From an uncultured Clostridium sp. (GTDB lineage: Bacteria; Bacillota; Clostridia; TANB77; CAG-508), in contig CAMNWO010000013.1 in the NCBI GenBank assembly GCA_946565805.1, forward strand, positions 1-61,294: a stretch of DNA of 61,294 nt, written 5' to 3'. The first letter of the stretch is position 1, and each line of letters starts with the position of its first letter. The notes under the pieces are model-generated. The model was given only the letters and a program-made list of their open reading frames with translations, was not told the origin of the DNA and searched no databases. Shown piece after piece: positions 46,077 through 54,382 of this stretch. A program made the position numbers and the translations under genes.

Positions 46077-46526
46077 TTTCTCTCCTTATTCCTCCCTTTT
46101 TCTATCTATCCCTTTCGAGACCTCTTACTTTTGTTCCTCGTTTTATTCTTCATTTTTTCTCTTCCTTGTGAAACAAAAATCGTTGTTTTTTTGAAACATT
46201 GATAATTTTTTACGTATTTGTATCAGTTTATCTCACGTGTATCAATTTCTATTTTTCATTGTATAGACAGGCTTTCCCCGTTTTATTTTAGTTTTTATTT
46301 GTCAATTGTAAAATTCACCTTATCACTTCTTGGCTTTATGTAATCCAAACAAAACTAAACCTATTTGTTTTCTTTTTGCATTTTTATTCTTATTTTTTAC
46401 ATTTTGTCTTCTTTTATAATTCGCGTTTAAATCGTATTTATTTGCATTTTCCTCCTCAAGGCATAAAGATATATTGTTTCTATTTTAAATCGTCTCATTT
46501 TCTATTTTAAAGCTAATATTTTGTTG
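46077..46526. other. 450-bp gap between mnmE and mnmG
   Basis: There is no gene above 20 codons. On the minus strand AAGGAAG precedes a 15-codon basic ORF (46106-46153; MKNKTRNKSKRSRKG), and AGGAGG precedes a 6-codon ORF. A degenerate parS-like palindrome core CTCACGTGT lies at 46229-46244. I see no clear promoter or terminator. Confidence 0.45.
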
Positions 46527-47898
46527 CTATTTCCCTAAGCAGAACTTAGCAAAAATTTCATTAATAATATCTTCACTGACAACTTCACCTGTTATATTTC
46601 CCAAATCTTCCAAAATGTCTTTTATAAAAATAGCTACAATATCTAATGGCATTTTTTCCTTTATCGTTTCTTTTGTCTTTTTTACATTTTCAATTGCTTT
46701 TGCTATTAAATTTTTATGCCTAATATTCGTAATTACAATTTCATTATCTAAATTGATTTCATTTAATTGAAATAATTCTGTTATTTCAGCATATAATTCT
46801 TCTATTCCAATATAATTTAAAGCTGACATTTTTATAATATGAGTGCTTGCTTCTTTTAATCTTGTATCATCTTCTTTTAAAACTGATTGTAAATCAATTT
46901 TATTTAATAAAATAATCGCTTTTTTATCTTTAATTAGACCTAATATCTCTTTATCTTCCTCTGTTAGCTCTTTGGTGCTATCAAAAATAGCAATAATCAA
47001 GTCTGCTTCTTTTGCGATTTCTTTCGATTTTTTAATTCCTATTTTTTCAACTTCATCTTTTGCCTGTCTTATCCCTGCTGTATCAATTAATTTAAGTGGT
47101 ATTCCATTAATATTAACAAATTCTTCAATGGTGTCTCTTGTAGTCCCTTCGTATTCTGTAACAATGGCTCTATCTTCTTTTAAAATAGCATTCAAAAGCG
47201 AAGATTTTCCAGCATTTGGTTTTCCTATAATAGCTGTTTTAATCCCTTCTTTTATCATTTTTCCATTATCAAAACTTTTCTCTAATTTCACTAACTTATC
47301 TTCTACTTTTTCTAACATAGTAACAATCTGCTGATTGGTAACATCATCTACATCGTATTCTGGATAATCAATTGCTACTTCGATATTTACCATAACATCT
47401 AAAATATTTTGCTTGATTTCTGCTATTTGTTTCGATAAAATCCCTTCTAATTGCTTAATTCCTGTTTTCGCTTCTCTTTCTGATTTCGCATTAATAACAT
47501 CGATAACAGATTCTGCTTGTAATAAGTCAATTCTTCCATTTAAAAAAGCTCTTTTGGTAAATTCTCCAGGTTCTGCTAGTTCTGCACCATTTTTTAAACA
47601 TATTTCTAGTATTTTTCTTACAATTACATTTCCTCCATGAGAGTTAATTTCACACATATTTTCCGTTGTATAACTTTTAGGTGCTTTAAAATAAGACACC
47701 AAAACTTCATCTATAATTTCTCCATTTTCTATAATATTTCCATATTTTATGGTGTATCCTTTGATATCTTCTATATTTCTTTTTACTTTTGGTTCAAATA
47801 TTTTTTCTAATATGGTAAAGGTATCTTTTCCACTCATTCGAATAATCCCTATTCCTCCAATCCCGAGGAGCCGTAGAGATTGATGCAATTGTGCTCAT
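46527..47898 (-). CDS. mnmE: tRNA modification GTPase MnmE, CGG +1 shift at codon 12
   Basis: MnmE (TrmE) is the GTPase partner of MnmG in wobble-uridine modification. Starting at the ATG at 47896-47898 (GGAGG upstream) the protein reads MSTIASISTAP, then CGG (47863-47865, CCT CGG G). Skipping the C gives APGIGGIGIIRMSG, the invariant MnmE N-terminus, and the frame continues to the end: IIGKPNAGKSSLLNAIL (G1), DTAGIRQ (G3), LLNKIDL (G4), and the C-terminal CLGK with the conserved cysteine. The recoded length is 456 aa, as in the family (about 455-460). Zero-frame reading yields only a short stub, and no good alternative start lies after the shift. Confidence 0.9.
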
Positions 47899-47934
47899 AT
47901 TATTTTCCTCCTTTTTTATTCATTTTTTATTAAA

Positions 47935-48051
47935 AAGTTTATTATATTTTTTATGCAGTAACAGTTCGGGGGGACCAGTAAGATTACAGTCTGTTATGTA
48001 ATTACAGACTGTTCGCAACTGGGAGTTACAAAGAAAAAATATAATAAACTT
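47935..48051. other. 117-bp imperfect hairpin element with 18-bp perfect ends
   Basis: AAGTTTATTATATTTTTT (47935-47952) and its exact complement (48034-48051) close an element. Nested stems follow: GTAAC/GTTAC, CCAGT/ACTGG and ACAGTCTGT/ACAGACTGT. A GGGGGG run lies on one side. It could be a structured RNA in the mnmE leader (minus strand) or a miniature mobile element. It matches no riboswitch I know. Confidence 0.6.
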
Positions 48052-48066
48052 CAACTATAAAATTAT

Positions 48067-48120
48067 AAAAAAGAGTCAAAGGTAGTTTACAATTACATTG
48101 TAAAATCCGACCTTTGACCT
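48067..48120 (-). terminator. Terminator of the rpmH-rnpA-yidD-yidC-jag operon
   Basis: GTCAAAGGT (48075-48083) pairs with ACCTTTGAC (48110-48118), with an inner TTTACAA/TTGTAAA stem. The minus strand continues TCTTTTTT. Confidence 0.85.
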
Positions 48121-48135
48121 CCGATTTTATATTTC

Positions 48136-48843
48136 TTATTTTTTTAAAGATACTACAATTCTTCTATGTGGCTCTTCTCCCACGCTTGTTGTATCTATTT
48201 TAACATTTTGTTGTAATTTACTATGGATTATTTTTCTTTCATAAGCCTGCATTGGTTCTAATTTAACAGGTTTTTTTGTTCTAATAACTGTTTTAGCTAC
48301 TTTTTCTGCTAAATCTTCTAGTGTTTTTTCCCTTTTAGCTTTATATCCTTCTATGTCTAAAATAACTCTAACTTTATTTTCAATTCCTTTTCCAGCAATA
48401 GCTGAAAAAATATTTTGCATAGCATATAAAGTTTCTCCTCTATATCCAATTAGATATCCTAAGTTTTTATTCATAATATCAACATTGATATAGTTTGCAT
48501 TTGTTTTTACTTCATAGGTTGTCCCTTCTGGTAATTGGACCATAAACTCTTTTAAAAAGTTTTCAACATTTTCCTTCGCTTTTTCTTGTTCTTCTAGGCT
48601 TAAAACTATCTCTTTTTTAGGCTTAATTGTTTCACTACTTCTTGTTTCTTTTTTAATTTCTTTTTCTTTTAATGTCATTTCTACTTTAACTACTCTAGGA
48701 GTTAAAATGCTGAAAAAGCTTCTTTTATCTTCATTTTCTAAAACTTTAATTTCAACACGATCTTTGGAAACATTTAATTTTCTTAAACCGTTTTCAATTG
48801 CTTCGTTTGTAGTTTTTCCTTCAGAAATTATCGTTTTTTCCAT
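48136..48843 (-). CDS. jag: RNA-binding protein Jag (KhpB, SpoIIIJ-associated)
   Basis: Jag has an N-terminal Jag domain (MEKTIISEGKTTNEAIENGL; the usual KKGFLGI-type motif is here FFSILTPRVVKV), a KH domain with YLIGYRGETLYAMQ and an R3H domain (RVILDIEGYKAKREKTL; EPMQAYERKIIHSKL; GEEPHRRIVVSLK). It binds RNA and in Firmicutes influences cell elongation and sporulation. At 235 aa it is slightly longer than average. It lies 3 bp after yidC. Confidence 0.93.
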   Translation of the reverse strand: MEKTIISEGKTTNEAIENGLRKLNVSKDRVEIKVLENEDKRSFFSILTPRVVKVEMTLKEKEIKKETRSSETIKPKKEIVLSLEEQEKAKENVENFLKEFMVQLPEGTTYEVKTNANYINVDIMNKNLGYLIGYRGETLYAMQNIFSAIAGKGIENKVRVILDIEGYKAKREKTLEDLAEKVAKTVIRTKKPVKLEPMQAYERKIIHSKLQQNVKIDTTSVGEEPHRRIVVSLKK

Positions 48844-48846
48844 TGA

Positions 48847-49740
48847 TTACTCCTCCTCATCTTCTTGCTTGATTGCTTTATCTAGTATTAATCTTTCTAA
48901 AATCATAAGTATATTGTTAATTAACCAATATAAAGCTAATCCTAATGGTGCTACAAATGCAATAGAAATAGACATAATCGGCATCATCCAAGACATCATT
49001 TTATTGGTTTGCATTACAGCATCCATTTCGTTTTCTTCTTTTACTTCTTTGCCTGTTTCTCCATCAATTACAGTTTCTTTCTTTTTCTCATTTTGTTTTT
49101 GTTGCATTGCTGTTGTCATTCGAATTGAGATGAAAGAAGATAAAATGTATAAGATTGGTATAATATAAACAGTATAATCTGTTATATTTTGTTGTGGTAT
49201 TTTGCTTAAATCTAATCCTAAGAAATTCATTTGAACATTTAATTTTTCAACATGATTGTCTTCTGGATTTTTTTCTTTTAACCAGTTATATTCTCGAATT
49301 AAGTCGATTTCTGGATAAACTTTGCTTACTTCTTTTCCTTCTTCTTGTAACTGTGTTACATATTTATTAATTTCATCAGTTGGCACCTTTTCCATATAGG
49401 TAATTGGGCTTCTTACTAAATAAAAGATCGAAAGTAATAATAACATTTGTATAATTGCTGTTAAACATCCACTAAATGGACTCATTTTTTCATTTTTGTA
49501 TAAATTCATGATTTCTTGGTTCATTTTTTCTGGATCATTTTTATATTTAAATTGGATTACTTTCATTTTCTCTTGCATTTTAGCACTCTTCTTCATGGTT
49601 TTTTGTTGCTTGATAGATAATGGCAACAATAACACTTTTATAATAAGAGTGAATAAAATTATAGCGAATCCGTAGTTATTTACAATACCATATAAAAATG
49701 ACAGCAAATAACCAAAAAGACTTGCAAAAAATTCAAACAT
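48847..49740 (-). CDS. yidC: Membrane protein insertase YidC/SpoIIIJ
   Basis: YidC inserts and folds membrane proteins; in Bacillus the SpoIIIJ form also supports sigma-G activation. The Gram-positive type is shown by NYGFAIILFTLIIKVLLLPL (first core helix with the groove Lys), MQEKMKVIQFKYKNDPEKMN, PFSGCLTAIIQMLLLLSIFY, and two late helices (TDYTVYIIPILYILSSF; MPIMSISIAFVAPLGLALYW). There is no lipobox cysteine at the N-terminus. The length of 297 aa includes a longer loop after helix 2. It lies between yidD and jag as expected. Confidence 0.93.
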   Translation of the reverse strand: MFEFFASLFGYLLSFLYGIVNNYGFAIILFTLIIKVLLLPLSIKQQKTMKKSAKMQEKMKVIQFKYKNDPEKMNQEIMNLYKNEKMSPFSGCLTAIIQMLLLLSIFYLVRSPITYMEKVPTDEINKYVTQLQEEGKEVSKVYPEIDLIREYNWLKEKNPEDNHVEKLNVQMNFLGLDLSKIPQQNITDYTVYIIPILYILSSFISIRMTTAMQQKQNEKKKETVIDGETGKEVKEENEMDAVMQTNKMMSWMMPIMSISIAFVAPLGLALYWLINNILMILERLILDKAIKQEDEEE

Positions 49741-49757
49741 GACGGTTCCTCCTAAGC

Positions 49758-49976
49758 TTATTTTAATGGGTCATATCCACCTTTTGAAAAAGGGTTACAT
49801 TTTAGAATTCTAATCATTCCTTTTATTGTCCCTCTCCCCGCTCCATATTTTTGAATGGCTTGTTTGGTATATTCTGAGCATGTTGGATAATATTTGCAAT
49901 GAATATTTTTACTTTCTAAGGCTTTGGATATGTATTTCTGATATCCGTTAATGAGCCATATCAGTAATTTTTTCAT
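49758..49976 (-). CDS. yidD: Membrane protein insertion efficiency factor YidD
   Basis: A 72-residue protein has the family motif YQKYISKA, then CKYYPTCSEYTKQAIQKYGA, and CNPFSKGGYDPL at the C-terminus; three cysteines are conserved. YidD helps YidC-dependent insertion. The ATG overlaps the end of rnpA by one base pair spacing, with the ribosome site inside rnpA. Confidence 0.95.
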   Translation of the reverse strand: MKKLLIWLINGYQKYISKALESKNIHCKYYPTCSEYTKQAIQKYGAGRGTIKGMIRILKCNPFSKGGYDPLK

Positions 49977-49977
49977 A

Positions 49978-50328
49978 TTACTCCTCTATTTTTAAGTTTG
50001 CTTTATTGAAAATAAAATTCATGTCCTTTTTTATGTTCTCAAAAGTCGCTTCTTTTACATCTACTTTCTTTTTCCATAAAAATACAATATGGTACCCTGC
50101 TTTTATTGAATTTTCATAAAGATTATAATTTTCTCTTATTAGTCTTTTAATATGGTTTCTTTTTACAGCTTTTGCTATTTTTACACCAATTGCAATTCCT
50201 AAAAAGTTTATCGTTTCTTTATTATTTTTTTTGATAAAAGCTTCTATCCTTTTTCCTGAATAGTATTTTCCTCTTGACAAAACATTTCTAAATTCATAAT
50301 TTTTTTTCATCATTTTTGTTTTTTTCAT
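49978..50328 (-). CDS. rnpA: Ribonuclease P protein component
   Basis: The protein subunit of RNase P, which matures tRNA 5' ends with RnpB RNA. The family signature appears as VKRNHIKRLIRENYN (RNR motif), with NYEFRNVLSRGKYYSGKRI near the start. At 116 aa it is typical. GAGG lies about 11 nt upstream of the ATG. It is followed directly by yidD. Confidence 0.95.
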   Translation of the reverse strand: MKKTKMMKKNYEFRNVLSRGKYYSGKRIEAFIKKNNKETINFLGIAIGVKIAKAVKRNHIKRLIRENYNLYENSIKAGYHIVFLWKKKVDVKEATFENIKKDMNFIFNKANLKIEE

Positions 50329-50443
50329 GATTCGTTTTTCCTCTCTTTCAAGGCAAATACAATGAAAAAATCTAATTTTTGCTGAAATTATGCTGAAAAG
50401 GCTCGCTATTTTTGCGGCCTTTTACAATTGTTTTAAGCATAAT

Positions 50444-50578
50444 TTAAGCTGTTAATTTTTTTCTACCTTTTGCTCTTCTTGCTTTTAATATGTTTCTTCC
50501 AGCTCTTGTTTTCATTCTTTTCATAAATCCGTGTTCTTTCTTTTCTTGTCTGTTTTTTGGTTGAAATGTTCTTTTCAT
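50444..50578 (-). CDS. rpmH: 50S ribosomal protein L34
   Basis: A 44-residue protein begins [18 protein letters not shown] and ends [12 protein letters not shown], with the invariant [19 protein letters not shown] core. It lies 115 bp ahead of rnpA, as in almost all bacteria. GTAGGGA is the ribosome site. Too short for the usual ORF cut-off. Confidence 0.97.
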   Translation of the reverse strand: MKRTFQPKNRQEKKEHGFMKRMKTRAGRNILKARRAKGRKKLTA

Positions 50579-50659
50579 TTTCCCTACACCTCCTACTGAT
50601 TTTTGTTTATCTAATCCCAATTTCTTGGAAATTATTTTGACAAATTAACAAGTATATCG

Positions 50660-50689
50660 ATTATACCTCAAAAAGATATAAAAAGTCAA
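50660..50689 (-). promoter_or_regulatory. Promoter of the rpmH operon
   Basis: TTGACT (50689-50684), 18 nt, TATAAT (50665-50660) on the minus strand. Confidence 0.7.
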
Positions 50690-50821
50690 GTAATTTTAAA
50701 ATATTTTTCGAAAAAACTTAAGGATATAAGGGATTACGCTATTTTCTTAATGGTTTCCTTTTTAGATGCATTATGTTGCCTTTTATTGCTTTTTTCGTAA
50801 TATTTTTGAAATAAAAAGATA

Positions 50822-51033
50822 GTTTTCCACAGTTTTTTTTTCATTTATCCACAGAAAAAAATTTTTTTCCACAATTTTATTGACTTCTTGTGTATAAATC
50901 TGTTATGATTGGGGAGTAAAAAATTTCAAGAGGTTTTTACTGAAAATACTGGAATTTATGTTCGTATAAATCACCTTTATTTTTACAAAAATGTTACAGA
51001 ATTATCAACACCTGTGGATAACTTTGTGGATAA
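50822..51033. other. oriC, upstream DnaA-box cluster
   Basis: DnaA boxes include TTATCCACA at 50845-50853 and, on the other strand, at 51013-51021 and 51025-51033. TTTTCCACA occurs at 50823-50831 and near 50865, and a variant TTATCAACA at 51002-51010. This is the dnaA-upstream half of a bipartite Firmicute origin. The dnaA promoter lies inside it, so DnaA likely autoregulates. Confidence 0.88.
50880..50909 (+). promoter_or_regulatory. Promoter of dnaA
   Basis: TTGACT (50880-50885), 18 nt, TATGAT (50904-50909), flanked by DnaA boxes. Confidence 0.65.
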
Positions 51034-51058
51034 CTTAATTTAGAAAGGATGATTTTAA

Positions 51059-52414
51059 ATGGCACTTGAAAAAGAAGAGCTAATGGAAAAAATAAAAAAT
51101 GAATTAAGACCAGAATTAACAAAAATCTCTTTTGATACCTGGATTAATCCATTAGATATTCGAAGTATTAATGGAAATCATATCGTTTTTACAACGGTTT
51201 CAGAATTTCAAAGAGATTTTGTTGAAAACAAATATAGACCATTGCTTTTAAATACTTTAAAATTTATCACAAATCGAGATTGGACTTATACGGTTATCGA
51301 CTTAGAAAAAGAAGCAAAAGAGGGGATAGGGGAAGTCATTTCTGAAAATACCTCCCAAAATACATCACCAGAAGTAGAATCAAATCGAACTACTTTAAAC
51401 CCTAAATATACTTTTGAAACTTTTGTAGTTGGTGATAACAATAAGTTCGCCCATGCAGCAGCATTAGCAGTTGGAAATGAACCTGCAAATTCTTACAATC
51501 CTTTATTTTTATACGGAGGAGTAGGGTTAGGTAAAACTCACTTAATGCATGCAATTGGTAATCGAATTTTAGAAAACAATAGAAATTGTAACGTCCTATA
51601 TGTTACTTCTGAAAAATTTACAAATCAATTAATTAACGCAATTAAAGATAACAAAAATGAAATTTTTAGAAATAAATATAGAACGATTGATGTTCTATTA
51701 ATCGATGACATTCAATTTATTGCTGGAAAAGAAAGAATTCAAGAAGAATTTTTTCATACATTTAATTCTCTTTACGAAGAGAGAAAACAAATTATTATCT
51801 CTAGTGACAAGCCACCTAGAGACATTCCATTCTTAGAAGATAGACTAAAATCAAGATTTGAATGGGGATTATTAGCAGATATTTCTTGTCCTGATTATGA
51901 AACACGTTTTGCTATTTTAAGAAAAAAAGCACAAGACGAAAGTGTTGTAATTGATGACTATATTCTTTCTAATATTGCTAATAAAATTGATTCCAACATA
52001 AGAGAATTGGAAGGTGTTTTCAATAAAGTAGTTGCTAGAGCTTCTTTAACACACAGTCCAATTACAATAGAACTAGCAGAAAAAATTATTAATGAATTTA
52101 AATACGAAAGTGAAAAAGTAATATCTTGTGATTTTATTAAAGAAACCGTCGCTAAATATTTTAGTATTAGCAAAGAAGATTTATCTGGCAATAAGCGTTC
52201 CAATGATATTGCCTTCCCAAGACAAATAGCTATGTACTTATGTCGTGAAATTGCTAACATGTCTTATCCTCAAATAGGAGTAGACTTTGGCGGAAGAGAT
52301 CACTCAACGGTAATGCATGGTTGCAAAAAAATAGAAAAAGAAATGAAAGAAAAAACAAATACCAAGTTAATTGTGGATAGTGTGAAAAACATCATCATCG
52401 ACGGCAAACAATAA
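51059..52414 (+). CDS. dnaA: Replication initiator DnaA
   Basis: DnaA opens oriC and loads the helicase. Domain I is at residues 1-80 (ISFDTWINPLDI), then a variable linker. The AAA+ domain has NPLFLYGGVGLGKTHLMHAI (Walker A), VLLIDDIQFIAGKE (Walker B) and RLKSRFEWGLLADI (sensor/arginine finger). Domain IV has the signature GVDFGGRDHSTVMHGCKK. At 451 aa it has family length. AAAGGATG precedes the ATG. Confidence 0.98.
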   Translation: MALEKEELMEKIKNELRPELTKISFDTWINPLDIRSINGNHIVFTTVSEFQRDFVENKYRPLLLNTLKFITNRDWTYTVIDLEKEAKEGIGEVISENTSQNTSPEVESNRTTLNPKYTFETFVVGDNNKFAHAAALAVGNEPANSYNPLFLYGGVGLGKTHLMHAIGNRILENNRNCNVLYVTSEKFTNQLINAIKDNKNEIFRNKYRTIDVLLIDDIQFIAGKERIQEEFFHTFNSLYEERKQIIISSDKPPRDIPFLEDRLKSRFEWGLLADISCPDYETRFAILRKKAQDESVVIDDYILSNIANKIDSNIRELEGVFNKVVARASLTHSPITIELAEKIINEFKYESEKVISCDFIKETVAKYFSISKEDLSGNKRSNDIAFPRQIAMYLCREIANMSYPQIGVDFGGRDHSTVMHGCKKIEKEMKEKTNTKLIVDSVKNIIIDGKQ

Positions 52415-52513
52415 TAGGGAAAAAGGGTTCCAATCTTTTTTGAAATTTGTGTTTGAAAAATGATTGTTTGTCTTAATGACATTCAATCTATTCCTACGGA
52501 AGTACCGCATTAG

Positions 52514-52735
52514 ATATCCACACCCCCTTGTTAATAACCTGTTGATAAACTGTGTATATCTCATATTTCCACAAATGGAATTGGAAAGTGTGGATAACTT
52601 AGAAAGTTTTCCACTGAGTTATCAACATCAATTTTTCTAGGGGTTGTAGATATCCACATAGTTTTCCACAGTTTCCACAGTACCTAATACTATTACTACT
52701 AATAATATTTATATTATATTATAAAATATAAGGAG
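52514..52735. other. oriC, DnaA boxes and DnaA-trio/unwinding element
   Basis: Box-like 9-mers occur at 52514-52522 (ATATCCACA), 52589-52597 (TTATCCACA on minus), 52619-52627 (TTATCAACA), 52650-52658 (ATATCCACA) and 52662-52670 (TTTTCCACA), with a partial box just after. They are followed by TAATACTATTACTACTAATA (DnaA-trio-like triplets) and a run of pure A/T to 52733. This matches the Bacillus basal unwinding layout between dnaA and dnaN, so strand opening is likely near 52680-52730. Confidence 0.88.
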
Positions 52736-52743
52736 GAAACAAA

Positions 52744-53862
52744 ATGAAAATAGTTTGTTATAAGGATAAAATCCTAAAAGCTATTAATTCCGTAGTAAAA
52801 GGGGTAGCTTCTAAAACGACTATGCCTATACTAGAAGGAATACTAATCCAAACAAATGATAATGAAATAAAATTAACAACCTATGATTTAGAAATAGGGA
52901 TAGAATATATCATGGAATGTGAAGTAAAAGAACAAGGAAGTACAGTAGTAAATGCTATCATGTTTAGTGAAATCATTCGAAAACTACCAGATACAGAAAT
53001 CCATATTTCTATTAATGACAAAAATTTATTAGAAATTGAATGCGAAGGCTCTTTATACAAATTAGCAACCATGAACCCAGAAGAATTTCCAGAACTTCCA
53101 AAAATAGAAGTAGAAAATTCAATTGAAATAGACCAAACTGTGTTAAAAAATATGATTAGAAAAACAATATTTGCAGTAAGTTCAGAAGAAAGTAGACCAA
53201 TTTTTACTGGATGTTTGTTTGAAATTGAAAATAACAAATTAACATTAGTTTCAGTCGATGGTTTCCGTTTAGCTTTAAGAAGTATTTACTTAAACAAACA
53301 AAGTAATAATTTTAAAGCAGTTATACCAGGAAAAACTTTAACAGAAGTTAATAAAATTATATCCGATTCTTTTGAAACAGTAAAAATAGGTGTAGCTAAA
53401 AACCAAGCTTTATTTGAAATGGATAATTGTAAAGTGGTTACTAGAATTTTAGATGGAGAATTTTTAAATTATAAAAATGTTATTCCAAGTAATTGGGAAA
53501 CTAGAATAAAAGTAAACAAAAGTAATATACAAAATAGTTTTGAGAGAATTAGTTTAATATCAGCATCTAGTGTAGAAAAAGAAAAAAAATATCCAGTAAA
53601 AGTACAAGTAGATATAGGAAAAGTAATTATTTCATGTACCAACCAAACAGGAGATGCCAAAGAAGAATTATATGTTTCCACTGAAGGAAAAAATCTAGAA
53701 GCAGGATTTAATCCAAAATATTTCTTAGATAGTTTAAAAGCAATTGAAGATGAGGAAGTTTATCTTGAATTTGGAACTAGCATTTCACCATGTTTAGTTA
53801 AATCAATTGAAAACAATGATTATACCTACATGATTTTACCAATTCGATTAAAAGAAGATTAA
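52744..53862 (+). CDS. dnaN: DNA polymerase III beta clamp
   Basis: DnaN is the sliding clamp that tethers polymerase III and other DNA enzymes. Three repeated clamp folds are seen over 372 aa; typical are ASKTTMPILEGILIQ, VSSEESRPIFTGCLFEI, LVSVDGFRLALRS and the C-terminal YTYMILPIRLKED. AAGGAGG lies 7 nt before the ATG. It follows oriC, in the standard dnaA-dnaN order. Confidence 0.97.
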   Translation: MKIVCYKDKILKAINSVVKGVASKTTMPILEGILIQTNDNEIKLTTYDLEIGIEYIMECEVKEQGSTVVNAIMFSEIIRKLPDTEIHISINDKNLLEIECEGSLYKLATMNPEEFPELPKIEVENSIEIDQTVLKNMIRKTIFAVSSEESRPIFTGCLFEIENNKLTLVSVDGFRLALRSIYLNKQSNNFKAVIPGKTLTEVNKIISDSFETVKIGVAKNQALFEMDNCKVVTRILDGEFLNYKNVIPSNWETRIKVNKSNIQNSFERISLISASSVEKEKKYPVKVQVDIGKVIISCTNQTGDAKEELYVSTEGKNLEAGFNPKYFLDSLKAIEDEEVYLEFGTSISPCLVKSIENNDYTYMILPIRLKED

Positions 53863-53867
53863 AAAAG

Positions 53868-53887
53868 AGGTAGAAGAAATTCTACCT
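53868..53887 (+). terminator. Weak terminator after dnaN
   Basis: AGGTAGAA (53868-53875) pairs with TTCTACCT (53880-53887); the T-run is short (TT, then A). Confidence 0.45.
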
Positions 53888-54382
53888 TTAAAATTTATCT
53901 GGACATTAAAACTTTCCACAAATTATTAAAATGCTGTGGAAAACAAAAGGGAAAACAAAGATAAAAAAAGTTAAAAATAGAAAAAGATAGATATTTAAAG
54001 AAAATATATTGGAAATAGACGTATATAATTATAAATAAGGATAGAAAAATCATAATAAATATATTTGGAATAATTTAAAAATGAGAAATGGAATAAAAAC
54101 GAAGTAAAAATAGAAGTTAAAAAATAATAGAAAAAATTAGAAAAAAATAGAATAAATTAGAAAAAAAAAGAAAAAGATAGAAATTTTAAAAAAACTTAAA
54201 TTTTTTTAAAAACTAAAAATAACTAATAGAAAAAACGACGCACGAAAATCAAAAATAAGACGTTTTTATTTTTTAATAATATAATTTGATATTTAAAAAA
54301 TATCAAAAAAATAGATAAAAATAGAATAAATTAGAAAAAAATAGGAAAAAAAAGAAAAAATAATACACAAATGGAGAATAAA
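53888..54382. other. A-rich gap between dnaN and recF
   Basis: About 490 bp with no credible gene. The plus strand is nearly all A, G and T with very little C. Imperfect repeats of ATAGAATAAATTAGAAAAAA occur at 54149-54170 and 54320-54341. AAAACG and CGTTTT flank a short hairpin near 54235-54270. The small S4-domain gene (yaaA) often found here in Firmicutes is absent. Confidence 0.65.

Noticed and set aside
47935..48051. T-box or known riboswitch upstream of mnmE
   Set aside because: No T-box sequence (AGGGTGGNACCGCG) or known aptamer core could be found; left as an unknown element.
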